11,412 bases of DNA from Chloroflexota bacterium (GCA_008501785.1 QQUD01000149.1:1-11412), one strand, 5' to 3'. Counted from the stretch's first letter, positions 1-7,540 are shown. The notes: generated by a model not told the origin, from the letters alone. Made by a program: numbers and translations.

Positions 1-1617
1 TTTCTGAGTGACGATTATTATGCTGGCTTTACCCCCTTCGCCTGGCGAGGGCGAGGATTGTTTTTGCCTGAATATGCTCTCAGCCGATTGGTTGAAACAC
101 CTACCGAGATACTTGCTATTATTGATACCTTTTTAGCCGATCCTAATCTGACGGCGACAACAGGTTTGGTTACCGGCTATGATTTTCTGTCAGATCAGGC
201 CCAAGGCATTGATGCACAACTGACTGCGGCTGGCATGACCGTTACCAGTCTGATCAATGATCACTGGACGGCGGCCGAGCTAGAAAACCTGTGGCTCAAC
301 AATCGCCATGATCTTAATGCCATCAATGCTCATTTCGGCCATTTCGAGGCCATCCCGGCCGAAACGAGTGGCGGTGTTGTTACGCCAGCTGAAGTAGCTG
401 CGACACCAATCGATCAGGCTGGCAGCCTAGTCTTTTCAGTCGGTTGTCATTCCGGTTTCAGTGCGCCAGATCATCAGGCAACCGCAAATGGCCTGGACTT
501 TCCTCAAGCTCTGCTGGGGCGTGGTGTTACCTATATTGCCAATACCGGCTATGGTTATGGCGATGCCGATACGGTTGGTTATTCAGAGTTGTTGATGACT
601 TTGTTTGTGGAACAACTTTGTCAGTCTTCTAATATTGGTCAGGCATTGCGTCAAGCTAAGCTTGCATATTTTAACCGGATTAGTTTGCATTCTCTAAGCC
701 CCTACGATGAAAAGGTGCTGGCTGAAGCCACATTGTATGGATTACCGATGTATGGGGTTGAGCTACCCATTTGCCCAAACATGACCGATGTGGCGTCTTC
801 TTCGAACGGCCGCAGCTTACTTGTCTCTATTACAGATGATCTGGCGACAAGAAAAGTTGTCTTTACGCCTACTTTTACCGCGCATGCGGTAGCTAATGGC
901 AAATATTTCAGTGTGCTGGGGGAAACTGAGAGCAATCCCGGCCAACCGATCCAACCACGCACCAGCCTAGATGTTAGCCATCCGGGAACGGTTGCACGAG
1001 GTGCAGTTTTCGAGGGAGGACGTTACCAGACCTTTGATTCCTTCGACCCGGTGGTGACGCGCGTTATTACGGAGGATAGTGACTTGCCCCTGTGGCAAGC
1101 GGAGCCGCCCTTTGCTTTCGACCGGTGGGTTCCGGCTTCCTGGAGTCTGATCAACAGCATTCGCACAGCTGATGGATTGCAACAGCGACTGGTCGTTATG
1201 CCTGCCCACTATCGTGCTCTGGATGAACAAATCGGGATTGAGAGACTTTTTGATGAGATGACCTATACTGTCTACTATGCCAATTCCGAAGACAGGACGC
1301 CTCCCAGCATCTGGGCGGTTCGCAACCTACCGGGTATTGGTGAGTTCACGATTGAGGTTGAAGCCACAGATTTTGCCGGGGTCAGGCGAGTTGTGGTTGC
1401 TTATAACACCGGTGATGGTATTTGGTTAACAGTAGACATGACTCAAAGTCCAAATGATGAAGATTTCTGGACTACAACTTTGCCTTTAAAACCTACTGTC
1501 GAGTACTTTGTGCAGGTTGTAGATGAGGTAGGGAACGTAGCCGTCAGCAATAATAAGGGACGATACTTTGTTACACCTTATACATACTACTTTCCGGTTT
1601 TTTTCCTGGGAAGGTGA
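1..1617 (+). CDS. C25 (gingipain-type) cysteine peptidase, 5'-truncated by window edge
   Basis: The reading frame is open from base 1, so the true start lies outside the window; the TTG at 58 is only an internal codon. The 538 visible residues carry hallmarks of peptidase family C25 (clan CD, caspase-like fold): an LPEYALSRLVETPTEI block after an SDDYYAGF segment, a candidate catalytic His in NAHFGHF (bases 328-345), the catalytic-Cys motif VFSVGCHSGF with Cys at 445-447, then YIANTGYGYGD and SNIGQALRQAK. The C-terminal part contains an Ig-like/FN3-like beta domain (roughly bases 1297-1575, TPPSIW to NKGRYF) and ends with the aromatic tail YYFPVFFLGR. Family members are usually exported endopeptidases; the signal peptide would lie upstream of the window. 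It is convergent with the NTPase gene at 1788. Substrate unknown. Family assignment rests on motif recognition only. Confidence 0.8.
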   Translation, partial: FLSDDYYAGFTPFAWRGRGLFLPEYALSRLVETPTEILAIIDTFLADPNLTATTGLVTGYDFLSDQAQGIDAQLTAAGMTVTSLINDHWTAAELENLWLNNRHDLNAINAHFGHFEAIPAETSGGVVTPAEVAATPIDQAGSLVFSVGCHSGFSAPDHQATANGLDFPQALLGRGVTYIANTGYGYGDADTVGYSELLMTLFVEQLCQSSNIGQALRQAKLAYFNRISLHSLSPYDEKVLAEATLYGLPMYGVELPICPNMTDVASSSNGRSLLVSITDDLATRKVVFTPTFTAHAVANGKYFSVLGETESNPGQPIQPRTSLDVSHPGTVARGAVFEGGRYQTFDSFDPVVTRVITEDSDLPLWQAEPPFAFDRWVPASWSLINSIRTADGLQQRLVVMPAHYRALDEQIGIERLFDEMTYTVYYANSEDRTPPSIWAVRNLPGIGEFTIEVEATDFAGVRRVVVAYNTGDGIWLTVDMTQSPNDEDFWTTTLPLKPTVEYFVQVVDEVGNVAVSNNKGRYFVTPYTYYFPVFFLGR

Positions 1618-1787
1618 GGGGCAAGCTGAGACCAGCATTTTGAGGGCAGGATAAATGAAAGTATGAAACGTCTACATTTTGAGTCAACCCTAAATCTAGT
1701 CGATGTCTGCGCAATAATTCCCCAATTGTCAGTTGGACCATATGTTTTACCCCATATTTTTGCTTTATGATTCTCGCCCGTTGTTTA
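1618..1787. other. Convergent intergenic spacer
   Basis: These 170 bp separate the stops of two convergent genes. I see only a weak 4-bp inverted repeat around 1721-1735 and no stem followed by a T-tract in either direction, so no terminator can be supported. Confidence 0.5.
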
Positions 1788-4700
1788 TTACGTTACTGCT
1801 CCAAGCGCAATCAGCGATGCTCGTTGGGAATCTGTTAAGCCTGTTGCACCAGCGATGTTCATGCCTGCATACGGCCGTTTTGCCTGTAGCGTTTTGATAC
1901 ATTTACCAGTCTGAATATCCCAAACCTTAATCATTTCGTCGATGCCGCTGCTGATCAACCGTTTTCCATCATGGCTCAGTTCAATTGATAAAATCAAGCC
2001 GCTGTGACCTTCTAAAACCTTCATGCATTCACCTGACCGAATATCCCATAATCGAATCGTTCGATCCCCACTGCCACTGGCAAGCATCTTTCCATCAAGA
2101 CTGAATTGGATAGAATAAACGGATCGTAAATGCCCCTTTAATATTTTTTCACACGTCCCGTTGTGTGCATCCCATAGCCTAATTGTTTGATCTCCGCTGC
2201 CACTGGCAAGCAAATGACCAGTCGGATTAAAAGAGACTGTGCGAACTGTACGCGAATGGCCTCGCAAAGTTTGCATACATTGCCCTGTTTCTACATTCCA
2301 TAACTTAATCTTAAAATCTCGACTGCCGCTTGCCAAAATGCGGCCACTCGAATTAAATGCGACTGATTTAATTTGATCAGCATGACCTCTTAGCACATTA
2401 CGAAATTGATTATTTTTAACATCCCATAATCGAATCGTATGGTCACGACCACCACTGGCCAGGATTGATCCTTCAGGATTAAAAGCAAGTGAACTTATAT
2501 TGTTGGAATGACCCGTTAAGGTTGTGAGGAGTTGCATGCTTGCCATATCCCACAAACGAATAACATAATCATCACGACTGCTGGCTAATAGTGTGCCATC
2601 AGGGCTAAATGCGACTGAATAAACCATATGTGCATACCCTTCTAACGTTTTCAGACAAATACCTTTGTCAATGTCCCACAGCCGTAAAGCCTGCCCACCA
2701 CTTGCAACTAAATGTCTATTAGGATGTTCATCAATAGAGCGCACAATATCGGCATTTCCCCTTAAAATTTTCAAACATTGTCCAGATTGAATGTTCCATA
2801 GCCGTACTGTTTGATCAAAACTACCACTAGCGAGCATCTTTCCGTCAGGACTCAAGGCTATATCCTCGACACTGTTTGCATGTCCATGCAATGTTTTGAT
2901 ACATTTCCCGGCTTTTAAATCCCACAAACGGATCGTATGATCTCGGCTGCTACTTGCCAGCAGCTTGCCATCTTTACTCATACAAATGGCAAGTATGGTA
3001 TCGGAATGGTGGCCCTCTAATGTTTGTAAAAGTTGACTGCTGTTGACGTCCCAAATATATAAGCCATGATACCTGCTGCCACCAACTAGTAAGTCGTCTG
3101 TTGGGTTAAACGCGATAGCTAGCACTAAATCATGGTGGCCTTTAAGTGTCTTGAGATGTTGTTTCGTTGTGACATCCCAGAGTCGAATCGTTTGATCCCG
3201 ACTGCTGCTTGCCAATGTTTTTCCGTCAGAACTAAATGCAATTGACCATATTATTTCTTTGTGCCCTGATAAAATGTCTATGCATTGATAGGTGCTTAGA
3301 TTCCATAAACGGATTGTCCGATCTCGGCTGCCACTCGCTAACAATTTGCCATCAGGGCTAAACTTAATCGTCCAAACTGATTCAGTATGCCCTTGCAATG
3401 TTTTAAGGTTTTGCCACGATTTACTATCCCATAATCGAATTTGAAAATCACCGCCACTGCTCGCAAGTATCCCGCCGTCGGGGCTGAATGTAATTGAATG
3501 GACTGCTTTATAGTGACCTTTGAGTGGGGGAAGTTGTTTGCCATCGGTTAAACGCCATAAACGAATTTCACCACTTTCGGTGCCAGCCGCTAACAACATG
3601 CCTTGGGGATGAAATGCTATAGTGGTGATGATGCCAAAGGTTTCCATGAAGGCACATTGAAACAGATCGGACTGGGCGAAATTAATACCTTGCAACTCAA
3701 TGTTACGTAAGTGCGCCTGCCAAATGGCCAAGTTTGAAAAGTCAAACCCGGTCAAATCTTGCTTGAGGTAAAGAAGTAAATTGATGATATTTCCCCCTGC
3801 ATATCCCGGAACATAAGGCTTATCTCGTTGTCGCTGCTCAATGATTGCCATTAACTGTTTGACTAACCCTTCCTTCCCTAAACTTTTTACCAAGCGCATT
3901 GCGACAGGAACGAGAAACAATCGTTTTTGGATGGTTCGCACATATACTTTTGCGGTCGATTTCATCAAAGCGTGGTTATTAAATAATGTGATTTTCCCCA
4001 GTGTGATTTCTTCACAAACACGCTCAATCAAATAGGATGTCATGAACTCCAGAATCACATTTTGCAGGGTAAAACGGCCGTTTCCCGTCTCAATCAACGA
4101 GCGCCTTGCCAATGATGCCAATGCCTCTGCCAGTTCACCAGGGGACACCGGCTGCACCAGATGGGCTTGTAGCTCAGGTATCGAAACCGGCTCTCTTACA
4201 ACTGCTAACCACAGCAAAATATCTTTTTCCAGTGGTGCAAGGCGTTCAAACTGCTGTTGTAATAAAAAGTTAATCTCTCCAAACATCGTTGTGATTTCCT
4301 GTAAGAATGTGAGAATATTTCCACCATACAACATTTCAATTGAGGCTGAAATCGTCCGTAAAGCTAAAGGATTTCCTGCATACCGTTTAATAAAAGATGT
4401 CCAGGCCGACAGTTCTCCATGCAGCTTTCGATCCTGCAACAATTCTCGACCATGTGGTACATCAAAACCAGCCAAAGACAGCATCCGTACACCGCCATCT
4501 GAGCTTGCTAGCCGGACAAACTCATTTGGCTGCTCCCGGCTTGTCAAAATCACACAACTTTGATGATCTGTTTCCCCCATACGTTGCCACAGCACACCAT
4601 ACATCTCATATCCAGCACGATAGTGACCCACATGAAATCCAGGTTCCAAAATCGCTTCCACATTGTCTAGTATCAGTAAGCACCGCTTTTGTTGCAGCAG

Positions 4701-5417
4701 CTTCAGCAAAGCACTAATCAAGCGAAACGCATCATTAATCTGCTCACCTGGTGGCTGGTCTGACAATATTTGCAGGCATTCTGAAACAATTTCTGTAAAC
4801 ATAGGCGCATTCCGCAATGAACGCCAAAGCACAATGTCAAAGTCATGGATAATGTTTTGTGCTAATCGCGTTGTTAGCCAGGTTTTCCCCATACCGCCCA
4901 TTCCAAGCACACCTAACAATCTACACCGGTCCTGCACTACCCATGTTTGTAGGGTTTGCAGTTCTTGCTCACGGCCATAAAAAACAGACACATCTGGTGC
5001 CTCTCCCCAATCTATGAGAAACGGCCGTTTCTTAACGACACCACGCTTGCCCCGCCGGTACAATTGCAGAATGAGTTCAGTTTGTGTATCCGTGAGCGCC
5101 AACTCCGGCAGTGATACAAGTGAGTCAATATACACTTGCAATGGCCAATGTTCCCCATTTTCCACGCGAGATACAACCGTATCACTATAATCGAGCAGAT
5201 GGCCTAACGCTTTTTGCGACAGACTCGCATCCTTTCGATGTCGCCGCAGTAGATCTCCTAAAATAAGCTGTTCAAACACTTCTACAGTCACGGGGACCTC
5301 CGTATCAAATGGGCCAGAAAAGAAAAATTTCATAGTACAACATATTGAATAACGAGACCTGCCCATCATAACATGCCCTTTAACCGTTGAACGTATCAAT
5401 TTGCATGCCTTTTTCAT
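1788..5417 (-). CDS. STAND NTPase: XRE HTH, NB-ARC, 14 WD40 repeats
   Basis: This 1209-residue signal-transduction ATPase would use its propellers as sensors and NB-ARC as an ATP switch. Domains seen: XRE-type helix-turn-helix (about 53-92, SLSQKALGHLLDYSDTVVSR region), FYGRE (146-150), Walker A GMGGMGKT (172-179), Walker B LLILDN (247-252), LTSRE (291-295), GNPLAL (348-353), winged-helix region (about 385-460), a linker with DLTGFDFSNLAIWQAHL (554-570), 14 WD40 blades (about 594-1178), and a tail containing GMNIAGATGLTDSQ. Linker and tail closely recall cyanobacterial NB-ARC/WD40 proteins (recognition from memory). Fourteen blades fit two seven-bladed propellers. No nuclease, protease, TIR or transmembrane effector is visible. 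The start is supported by AAAGGAGG (complement of 5429-5436), 11 nt before ATG; ATG at 5333 is an alternative. Possibly regulatory or a defence/stress sensor; the function is unproven. Confidence 0.9.
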   Translation of the reverse strand: MKKACKLIRSTVKGHVMMGRSRYSICCTMKFFFSGPFDTEVPVTVEVFEQLILGDLLRRHRKDASLSQKALGHLLDYSDTVVSRVENGEHWPLQVYIDSLVSLPELALTDTQTELILQLYRRGKRGVVKKRPFLIDWGEAPDVSVFYGREQELQTLQTWVVQDRCRLLGVLGMGGMGKTWLTTRLAQNIIHDFDIVLWRSLRNAPMFTEIVSECLQILSDQPPGEQINDAFRLISALLKLLQQKRCLLILDNVEAILEPGFHVGHYRAGYEMYGVLWQRMGETDHQSCVILTSREQPNEFVRLASSDGGVRMLSLAGFDVPHGRELLQDRKLHGELSAWTSFIKRYAGNPLALRTISASIEMLYGGNILTFLQEITTMFGEINFLLQQQFERLAPLEKDILLWLAVVREPVSIPELQAHLVQPVSPGELAEALASLARRSLIETGNGRFTLQNVILEFMTSYLIERVCEEITLGKITLFNNHALMKSTAKVYVRTIQKRLFLVPVAMRLVKSLGKEGLVKQLMAIIEQRQRDKPYVPGYAGGNIINLLLYLKQDLTGFDFSNLAIWQAHLRNIELQGINFAQSDLFQCAFMETFGIITTIAFHPQGMLLAAGTESGEIRLWRLTDGKQLPPLKGHYKAVHSITFSPDGGILASSGGDFQIRLWDSKSWQNLKTLQGHTESVWTIKFSPDGKLLASGSRDRTIRLWNLSTYQCIDILSGHKEIIWSIAFSSDGKTLASSSRDQTIRLWDVTTKQHLKTLKGHHDLVLAIAFNPTDDLLVGGSRYHGLYIWDVNSSQLLQTLEGHHSDTILAICMSKDGKLLASSSRDHTIRLWDLKAGKCIKTLHGHANSVEDIALSPDGKMLASGSFDQTVRLWNIQSGQCLKILRGNADIVRSIDEHPNRHLVASGGQALRLWDIDKGICLKTLEGYAHMVYSVAFSPDGTLLASSRDDYVIRLWDMASMQLLTTLTGHSNNISSLAFNPEGSILASGGRDHTIRLWDVKNNQFRNVLRGHADQIKSVAFNSSGRILASGSRDFKIKLWNVETGQCMQTLRGHSRTVRTVSFNPTGHLLASGSGDQTIRLWDAHNGTCEKILKGHLRSVYSIQFSLDGKMLASGSGDRTIRLWDIRSGECMKVLEGHSGLILSIELSHDGKRLISSGIDEMIKVWDIQTGKCIKTLQAKRPYAGMNIAGATGLTDSQRASLIALGAVT
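1884..3638 (-). repeat. 14 tandem WD40-coding repeats (about 126 bp each)
   Basis: Fourteen consecutive units of about 40-43 codons, each ending GH-x-SV...F-PDG-LAS-S-D-TIRLWD or a variant. Most are canonical. Blade 5 (SRYHGLYIW) and blade 8 (short, with EHPNRH in place of FSPDG and a Gly-Tyr instead of Gly-His end) are the most diverged. The DNA-level periodicity makes the segment prone to unequal recombination and mis-assembly. Confidence 0.9.
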
Positions 5418-5428
5418 ACAATATTCAG

Positions 5429-5437
5429 CCTCCTTTT
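5429..5437 (-). promoter_or_regulatory. Strong ribosome binding site for the STAND gene
   Basis: On the minus strand this reads AAAAGGAGG, 11 nt before the ATG at 5417. It favours this start over the internal ATG at 5333, which has no comparable site upstream. Confidence 0.7.
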
Positions 5438-5450
5438 GTCATGCCGAAAT

Positions 5451-5535
5451 TTGCACAATATTTGCAAATCCTTGCAAACCCCCTGGAAAAGCCATATGCA
5501 AACCCTTTGCAGAAAATTGCTGAGTATGCAAATCC
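5451..5535 (+). promoter_or_regulatory. Phased WTGCAAAnCC direct-repeat array (candidate operator)
   Basis: Eight same-orientation units begin at 5451, 5462, 5472, 5483 (degenerate), 5496, 5507, 5517 (degenerate) and 5526. The best copies are TTGCAAATCC, TTGCAAACCC, ATGCAAACCC and ATGCAAATCC. Steps are 11, 10, 11, 13, 11, 10 and 9 bp, close to one helical turn, so all sites face the same side of the DNA. The array lies between the divergent STAND gene and the rightward microprotein/winged-helix genes. OmpR/PhoB-family winged-helix proteins bind tandem repeats with this spacing, so the 131-residue neighbour is the obvious candidate ligand (inference). Confidence 0.6.
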
Positions 5536-5543
5536 TATTCTTT

Positions 5544-5549
5544 TATGAT
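5544..5549 (+). promoter_or_regulatory. Candidate -10 box for the microprotein/wHTH operon
   Basis: TATGAT matches five of six bases of the sigma-70 -10 consensus. No good -35 hexamer lies 16-18 bp upstream. Instead the last repeat (ATGCAAATCC, 5526-5535) ends 8 nt before the hexamer, as in PhoB-type promoters where activator boxes replace the -35. Transcription would start near 5556. Confidence 0.4.
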
Positions 5550-5610
5550 GGTGTCAACACGAACCGCAACGCCACGAGCAATCCCCCACTTTAGTAAATG
5601 GAGTTTCCAC

Positions 5611-5712
5611 ATGATTCAAGTATCTCTTTCGTCTTTGATTATTCTTGTGCTTTTCTGCTTGATTATTGGTTTGGTGCTTGGGGTCTCTCTCTCTAGACCC
5701 TCATTCCGGTAG
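5611..5712 (+). CDS. 33-residue single-span membrane microprotein
   Basis: This short frame runs from ATG at 5611 to TAG at 5710-5712. The peptide starts MIQVSLSS, continues with an uninterrupted hydrophobic stretch (LIILVLFCLIIGLVLGVSL, about residues 9-27) and ends with a basic SRPSFR tail, which suggests a single transmembrane helix. The segment holds a Gly-x3-Gly spacing (GLVLG) of the type that packs helices together. GGAG at 5600-5603 sits 7 nt before the ATG, a good ribosome site. Its stop codon overlaps the AGGA that serves the next gene at 5724, so the two are probably translated from one transcript. I do not recognise a family. It could be a membrane anchor or regulator of its partner, a small toxin-like peptide, or a leader peptide. 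Confidence 0.55.
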   Translation: MIQVSLSSLIILVLFCLIIGLVLGVSLSRPSFR

Positions 5713-5723
5713 GATGGTGTCAC

Positions 5724-6119
5724 ATGTTCTATAGTCAACCAGCACAAATCACTTACCCCATGCAGATTGATACGCAGCAACTCTGGCTTCATGCTGATAC
5801 TGGAGAATTTTTCATCGGCAGCAAGCCAATTGAAGGGTTGACCCCTATCCAGCGTGGTATTCTCACTATCATGCTGGATAGGGTAGGGGTTTACTTAACC
5901 AAAACGGACATTATCAACGCTGCCTGGCCGGATGATATTGCCCGAGAAGGTGTGTCGGATGATGCGCTTTTTCAGCAAATGAGTTCATTGCGAAAGCGCC
6001 TGCGTCGTTACAATGCACAACCTTTTATTGTTACCTGGCGTGGTATTCCAGAAGGGGGGTATCGGTTGTTGCGAAACGGCCGTTTTCTCACCATCCCCTC
6101 TCATACCCAAACGCGGTAA
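5724..6119 (+). CDS. Stand-alone OmpR/PhoB-type winged-helix DNA-binding protein
   Basis: This 131-residue protein consists almost wholly of a Trans_reg_C-type winged helix. Visible elements are an N-terminal beta region ending in GLTPIQRGILTIML (about 38-51), the helix segment VYLTKTDIINAAWPD (57-70), a recognition-helix segment SDDALFQQMSSLRKRL (78-93) and the C-terminal wing IVTWRGIPEGGYRL (102-115). These match the family pattern LTP-E-LL, vW, SLRkKL, I-t-rg-GYrl. No receiver domain is present, so it is not a standard response regulator. AGGA at 5711-5714 lies 9 nt before the ATG and overlaps the stop of the microprotein gene, implying translational coupling. It probably acts as a transcription factor on the phased repeats upstream, controlling itself and perhaps the STAND gene (inference). 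Confidence 0.8.
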   Translation: MFYSQPAQITYPMQIDTQQLWLHADTGEFFIGSKPIEGLTPIQRGILTIMLDRVGVYLTKTDIINAAWPDDIAREGVSDDALFQQMSSLRKRLRRYNAQPFIVTWRGIPEGGYRLLRNGRFLTIPSHTQTR

Positions 6120-6230
6120 AATCACAAAGTTGTTACGGACAGAATTTCGAAGAAAAGAGGGGCTGCACGGGAGGTTTAATTTCGTAGATACAAATACCTC
6201 GACAATGCTTATCTCAGTATGTGTCAATTT

Positions 6231-6253
6231 GTGGATGTAGCATAGTCATCCAC
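6231..6253. repeat. Stem-loop GTGGATG/CATCCAC
   Basis: A perfect 7-bp inverted repeat (6231-6237 with 6247-6253) around a 9-nt loop, in the space between two convergent genes. It has no T-tract; its role is unknown, perhaps 3'-end processing. Confidence 0.4.
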
Positions 6254-6279
6254 CATCAAACCTATGATGCAGTTATCGA

Positions 6280-6314
6280 CCATTTCTTCATGCCTCTTAT
6301 GGCTGAAGAAGTGG
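6280..6314. terminator. Terminator-like hairpin between convergent genes
   Basis: CCATTTCTTCA (6280-6290) pairs with TGAAGAAGTGG (6304-6314), 11 bp with one T:G pair, with further GCC/GGC pairing towards the loop. On the plus strand it is followed only by TTTAG, so it is not a classical intrinsic terminator. It could serve the wHTH operon from the left and the orphan gene ending at 6342 from the right. Confidence 0.4.
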
Positions 6315-6341
6315 TTTAGTGATGACTTTGAACGTAACTTG

Positions 6342-7064
6342 TTACTGGGTCAGCGTAATATTATAGGCAACGGCTTTTTGCCAAATTGCCTGCGTTTGCG
6401 CATTATCGTAATCTGTAAACCTGTCTGGTCGCGCCATACTCAGCCGCATTTGAAAATGAAAATATTCCCATTCTTGTTGCGTCCACTGGTTGCTGCGCTT
6501 GGCCCAATGAAGCGCTTCGTTGCCGTATCTAATGATTTTTTTTGTGTAGTTTTCTGTATAAACGGCACCTGGTTTTCTCGGCATTCTGTGGAGATAGCCA
6601 GTGTAGGCATTGTATTGTTCACATTGATAGTAGAGACTAAACATAGCGTCTACCCATGAAGACAGTACGCTGGCTAAGTTGCGGTACGCTATTTTGAATT
6701 TTGGGGATAGTCGGATTAAGGGAACAGGCAAAACGGGATCGTACTGATTGTGAGGCTGGTATGACGCCAATACAACGCGTCCGACTTGTTCATGAATGGC
6801 AAAATGGTGCAGATTTTTCTCTAATAAATCAAACAAGACGATTCTTGTTACATCTTCGATTTTTACATCCTGTCGTCTAACATCTGGGTAAGGAGGCATC
6901 TGGGGGGCAGGTCTGAGATCAATTTCACGTTTCGGTCTACCAGTTGGTAGATTATTGCCAACCCTAGCCAATGATGTGGATTGGGGGGCAATCAAGATGT
7001 TCCATATCTGATGTAATTTAGTTTGTGTATTCAAGTTGGTTTGTATCCTACGGTATATCATCAC
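6342..7064 (-). CDS. Orphan hypothetical protein, 240 residues
   Basis: I do not recognise this protein. It starts with GTG at 7064 or the adjacent ATG at 7061 and stops with TAA at 6342. No Shine-Dalgarno sequence is visible before either start, which weakens the call. The composition is protein-like: soluble, rich in Tyr, Trp, Gln and Arg, with no signal peptide or long hydrophobic segment. Residues 40-49 (PTGRPKREID) contain a GRPK stretch like an AT-hook or basic linker. The C-terminal half is aromatic and basic (for example NALHWAKRSNQW-type and QEWEYFHFQMRL segments), compatible with a helical fold. It is convergent with the wHTH gene. The upstream DNA is repetitive and AT-rich. A single-genome gene, a cargo gene of an accessory region, or a diverged transposon-linked gene are all possible. 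Confidence 0.5.
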   Translation of the reverse strand: MMIYRRIQTNLNTQTKLHQIWNILIAPQSTSLARVGNNLPTGRPKREIDLRPAPQMPPYPDVRRQDVKIEDVTRIVLFDLLEKNLHHFAIHEQVGRVVLASYQPHNQYDPVLPVPLIRLSPKFKIAYRNLASVLSSWVDAMFSLYYQCEQYNAYTGYLHRMPRKPGAVYTENYTKKIIRYGNEALHWAKRSNQWTQQEWEYFHFQMRLSMARPDRFTDYDNAQTQAIWQKAVAYNITLTQ

Positions 7065-7145
7065 TGGTGGTTTACCAATACAAGTGGCTTGTCACTATTC
7101 AAGGTTTCCTTACTACAGGAGATTTACCATTACTAGTGGTTTAGT

Positions 7146-7186
7146 GCATAGGTCGGGTTATTTGATAAATTTTCACCCGACTATGC
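7146..7186. repeat. Bulged 12-bp stem-loop
   Basis: GCATAGGTCGGGT (7146-7158) pairs with ACCCGACTATGC (7175-7186), perfect except for one bulged G, around a 16-nt AT-rich loop. No T-tract follows. It lies upstream of the leftward orphan gene and may be a transcription boundary or protein site. Confidence 0.4.
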
Positions 7187-7301
7187 CTACCTTATCAATC
7201 GCAAGAGCCTACTCAATATACTCGCTTTTTATAGGTTCTAGAGTAAATAGAGAGTAAATTTTACGATAGCAAACGGCCGTAACTAACCCTAACAAAGAAA
7301 G

Positions 7302-7370
7302 TGTCTTGTTAGCCAAGTGAGACAATCACTATTCGGTTTAATTGCGACAATCTTTATTTAGTTGATAATT
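7302..7370 (+). repeat. Transposon-end-like direct repeats (solitary)
   Basis: Starting with TGTCT at 7302, the sequence shows GAGACAATCACTATT (from 7319) and, 25 bp later, GCGACAATCTTTATT (from 7344), each followed by an AT-rich GTTnAATT-like run. TGT at the tip with repeated GnGACAATC boxes resembles recombinase-binding repeats at the ends of DDE/rve elements of the Tn7, Tn5053 or Mu type. I found no matching opposite end in the window, so this may be a remnant or coincidence. Confidence 0.25.
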
Positions 7371-7540
7371 ATCACCGGATCACTTGCGTGTCCGTGGTGC
7401 ATTTGAAAAGTATCTTAAGCAGGACTCACAGTCAATCGTACTCAAGTACATTGTGTACGACACCCTATAGTAATTATAGGTGATGAAGTTTACAAAATAT
7501 CTTACTTAACTCTTACAAATAACTGCACGAGCATTGCAAC

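Larger units (their letters stand above)
7065..7540. other. Gene-free AT-rich region with small inverted and direct repeats
   Basis: No convincing coding frame is present; the plus-strand frame at 7036-7257 lacks a ribosome site and has low-complexity, non-protein-like content. The region holds a bulged 12-bp stem-loop at 7146-7186, transposon-end-like direct repeats at 7302-7370, one ACGGCCGT (7273-7280), and small inverted repeats at 7436-7460 (TCGTAC/GTACGA) and 7464-7480 (CCTATA/TATAGG). Confidence 0.5.

Noticed and set aside
58..60. TTG at 58 as the peptidase start codon
   Set aside because: The frame is open to base 1 and residues before it (SDDYYAGF...) belong to the conserved domain.
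1884..3638. Regular repeats that might be taken for a CRISPR or satellite array
   Set aside because: The units are about 126 bp, imperfect, and in frame with WD40 blades of a single protein.
5552..5557. TTGACA on the minus strand as -35 of the STAND promoter
   Set aside because: No acceptable -10 hexamer lies 16-18 bp downstream on that strand.
7036..7257. Plus-strand open frame of 73 codons
   Set aside because: Overlaps the start of the opposite gene, has no ribosome site and an unlikely composition built from repeated AT-rich words.
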